In this document: positions 57,224-57,322 of the stretch, in pieces
How positions within the stretch are numbered: position 1 is the stretch's first letter
How the letters are laid out: every line of letters begins with the position of its first letter
Origin: Gnetum montanum
Taxonomy: Eukaryota; Streptophyta; Gnetopsida; Gnetales; Gnetaceae
DNA length: 57,322 nt
Reading direction: 5' to 3'
NCBI GenBank assembly: GCA_015680685.1
Contig: MNCI01021002.1
Location: forward strand, 107,605-164,926
Made by a program: the position numbers and the translations under genes
Notes under the pieces: model-generated
The model's database searches: none
Seen by the model: the letters and a program-made list of their open reading frames with translations, nothing else
Told to the model about the DNA's origin: nothing

Positions 57224-57232
57224 CTATAAATA
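57224..57232 (+). promoter_or_regulatory. LTR TATA box (3' LTR)
   Basis: CTATAAATA in the same context as 38794-38802. Confidence 0.8.
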
Positions 57233-57322
57233 CCCATGCCCTCAAAGTTTTGAGGGTTGGAAAATTGAAGAGTGGGCAAATCTAAGGAGCTCTTGGGAGA
57301 AAACTAAAGGCATTTTGGCAAA

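Larger units (their letters stand above)
37130..57322 (+). mobile_element. Giant Tat-like Ty3/Gypsy retrotransposon, cut by window end
   Basis: Bounded by a 5' LTR at 37130-39524 and a 3' LTR from 55702 that is still matching the 5' LTR at the window end. At least 20.2 kb. The order is gag, protease, a 7-kb insert with an antisense gene, RT, RNase H, archaeal-type second RNase H, integrase, 30-bp tandem repeats and polypurine tract. Two RNase H domains are the mark of the Tat/Ogre clade. All pol frames carry stops, so it is not autonomous now. It sits in the Athila-like RT. The 5 bp before the 5' LTR are ATAGA. Confidence 0.9.
55702..57322 (+). repeat. 3' LTR of the Tat-like element (truncated by window)
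   Basis: Aligns with the 5' LTR from its first base. A U3 array of about 11 units occupies 55741-56820. TATA at 57224-57232 and the GTTGGAAAATTGAAGAGTG stretch follow. About 750 bp of LTR remain beyond the window. Confidence 0.9.

Overview
This is nuclear DNA from a seed plant with a very large, repeat-rich genome. A gymnosperm (conifer, cycad or Ginkgo type) is my best guess from intron lengths of 6 kb and 12 kb and from several old, nested retrotransposons, but no single feature proves the clade. The only host gene I recognise is the 3' part of the gene for the beta subunit of protein farnesyltransferase (FTB/ERA1 type), on the + strand. It has six exons at 5280-5344, 11512-11568, 11768-11840, 23793-23882, 23991-24386 and 26398-26634. 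Spliced, they stay open for 305 codons and keep the zinc ligands and active-site residues. The 5' exons lie upstream of the window.

Region by region. 1-4240: a GC-rich L1-type LINE on the minus strand, with ORF1 (DUF4283-like plus a CCHC knuckle) and ORF2 (endonuclease, reverse transcriptase, zf-RVT), lying in an FTB intron. 4681-5118: a tandem TRIM/SMART-like array of three short LTRs and two tiny internal domains. 5815-6715: a second LINE fragment on the + strand. 6720-8050: a degenerate relative of the large inverted repeat. 8250-10600: a cluster of minus-strand tRNA-like SINE heads. 12500-20045: a 7.5-kb structure with 2-3 kb inverted arms around a 2.3-kb core holding a decayed transposon gene on the minus strand. 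20516-21586: a Copia-like solo LTR. The FTB gene ends at 26634.

28.5-57.3 kb is intergenic and made of nested LTR retrotransposons. An Athila-like Ty3/Gypsy element (LTR end at 30760, tRNA-Asp-type primer site at 30762, then gag, protease and RT) is interrupted by a 2026-bp solo LTR at 33293-35318 with a perfect 5-bp target duplication. It is interrupted again at 37130 by a giant Tat-like element that runs past the window end. This Tat-like element has a 2395-bp 5' LTR, gag, protease, RT, two RNase H domains, an integrase with D,D(35)E spacing, a polypurine tract at about 55690-55700 and a 3' LTR from 55702.

The most unusual part is inside the Tat-like element. About 7 kb separates protease from RT and contains an antisense gene with at least five exons bounded by good GT-AG splice sites. 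Tandem repeats flank it, and U3-type motifs lie just upstream of it. The U3 of the element is an array of about 94-bp units that each carry two inverted repeats. Most retroelement reading frames are broken, many by stops that look like C-to-T or G-to-A decay of Gln or Trp codons. All calls were made by eye; no database search was run.
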